Shown here: positions 13,703 through 14,262 of the stretch, in pieces
How positions within the stretch are numbered: position 1 is the stretch's first letter
How the letters are laid out: each line of letters opens with the position of its first letter
Assembly: GCA_000435975.1 (NCBI GenBank)
Contig: FR884100.1
Span: 1 to 14,262, forward strand
Direction: 5' to 3'
Length of the DNA stretch: 14,262 nt
Source: Oscillibacter sp. CAG:241
GTDB lineage: Bacteria; Bacillota; Clostridia; Oscillospirales; Oscillospiraceae
Program-made: the position numbers and the translations under genes
Notes under the pieces: model-generated
Seen by the model: only the letters and a program-made list of their open reading frames with translations
Databases searched by the model: none
Told to the model about the DNA's origin: nothing

Positions 13703-14262
13703 ATGTATTGTATCCATTGCGGCGTGGAGCTGTCTGACAGCGAGACCGTGTGTCCTCTGTGCGGCACCCGGGTGTTCCATCCGGATCTGCCCCGGCAGCA
13801 GGGGGAGCCCCCCTTCCCGCCGGAGCCGTCGGCCCACCCCGAGGAGGTGAACCGCTCCGGGGCGCTGTTCATCCTGACCATGCTGGCGGTGCTGCCCATC
13901 GTCATCTGCATCCTGTGCGACTGGAGCGTCAACGGGGCCATCCTGTGGTCCGGGTACGCCGCAGGCGGCGTGTTGCTGCTGTATATCCTGGCGGTGCTGC
14001 CCCTGTGGTTCAGAAGGCCCAACCCGGTGATCTTTGTTCCGGCGGACTTTGCGGCCATCGGGCTGTATCTGCTGTATATCAACTTTGCCACCGGCGGGCA
14101 TTGGTTCCTGACGTTTGCCCTTCCGGTGACGGGGACCATCGGGGTGCTGGCGACCACGGTGGTGACGCTGCTGCGGTATCTCAGCCGGGGGTATCTCTAC
14201 ATCTTCGGCGGGGCGCTGATGGCCGGCGGCGGCCTGGCGGTGCTCATTGAGTTCCTGCTGAA
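13703..14262 (+). CDS. Zinc-ribbon multi-pass membrane protein, DUF6320-like (3' end outside window)
   Basis: The frame is open from an ATG at 13703 to the window edge (186 residues seen), so the gene is incomplete. It starts with a zinc ribbon (Cys3, Cys6, Cys17, Cys20: MYCIHCGVELSDSETVCPLC), then a proline-rich linker (about 28-48) and at least five hydrophobic segments (roughly 53-72, 78-102, 108-127, 134-158, 164-186). Head and layout resemble DUF6320-type proteins, an assignment from memory. GGGAAAGGAG (13685-13694) gives a strong binding site. The 18-base gap after the hydrolase-acyltransferase gene implies one operon. The zinc ribbon is probably cytosolic and could dock the upstream enzyme at the membrane, which is inference. 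Confidence 0.75.
   Translation, partial: MYCIHCGVELSDSETVCPLCGTRVFHPDLPRQQGEPPFPPEPSAHPEEVNRSGALFILTMLAVLPIVICILCDWSVNGAILWSGYAAGGVLLLYILAVLPLWFRRPNPVIFVPADFAAIGLYLLYINFATGGHWFLTFALPVTGTIGVLATTVVTLLRYLSRGYLYIFGGALMAGGGLAVLIEFLL

Overview
The window reads as chromosomal DNA of a GC-rich, low-oxygen Gram-positive bacterium of the Clostridia, most likely an Oscillospiraceae-type gut commensal. This is an inference. It rests on GC-rich coding with short AT-rich intergenic strips, strong AGGAGG-type ribosome binding sites, many TGnTATAAT promoters, and families typical of Firmicutes (DUF1846, DUF951, Tex, RarA, a DUF6320-like protein). I see no rRNA, tRNA, CRISPR array, transposase, phage gene or plasmid gene.

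Layout. 1-406: non-coding leader with weak terminator-like hairpins and the promoter of the first transporter. 407-1786 (+): AtoE-family short-chain fatty acid transporter, ending at a bidirectional terminator shared with a small unidentified gene (1849-2049, -). 2253-3734 (+): DUF1846 protein. 3792-5951 (+): Tex, an S1 RNA-binding protein. 6107-6814 (+): TVP38/TMEM64 membrane protein. 6815-7104: a structured non-coding stretch flanked by a 14-bp direct repeat. 7105-8974 (-): a four-gene run in transcription order rarA, DUF951, a 33-residue membrane peptide, and a Dabb-family protein. 9091-9735 (+): endonuclease III, divergent from rarA. 9790-11133 (-): a second AtoE paralogue, convergent with nth across a bidirectional terminator. 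11513-13684 (+): a fused HSL-type esterase and condensation-fold acyltransferase. 13703 to the window end (+): a zinc-ribbon multi-pass membrane protein resembling DUF6320, cut by the edge.

How the genes work together. rarA (stalled forks) and nth (oxidised bases) form a divergent DNA-maintenance pair. The two AtoE paralogues point inward from the two sides of an 8-kb housekeeping block. They share their GTG start, ribosome binding site, promoter geometry and a conserved block of about 54 bp upstream, so they are probably co-regulated. This paralogous promoter is the best regulatory lead in the window. The esterase-acyltransferase fusion with its zinc-ribbon membrane partner is the best candidate for an undescribed biochemical system, perhaps acting on a lipid or other acylated product at the membrane.
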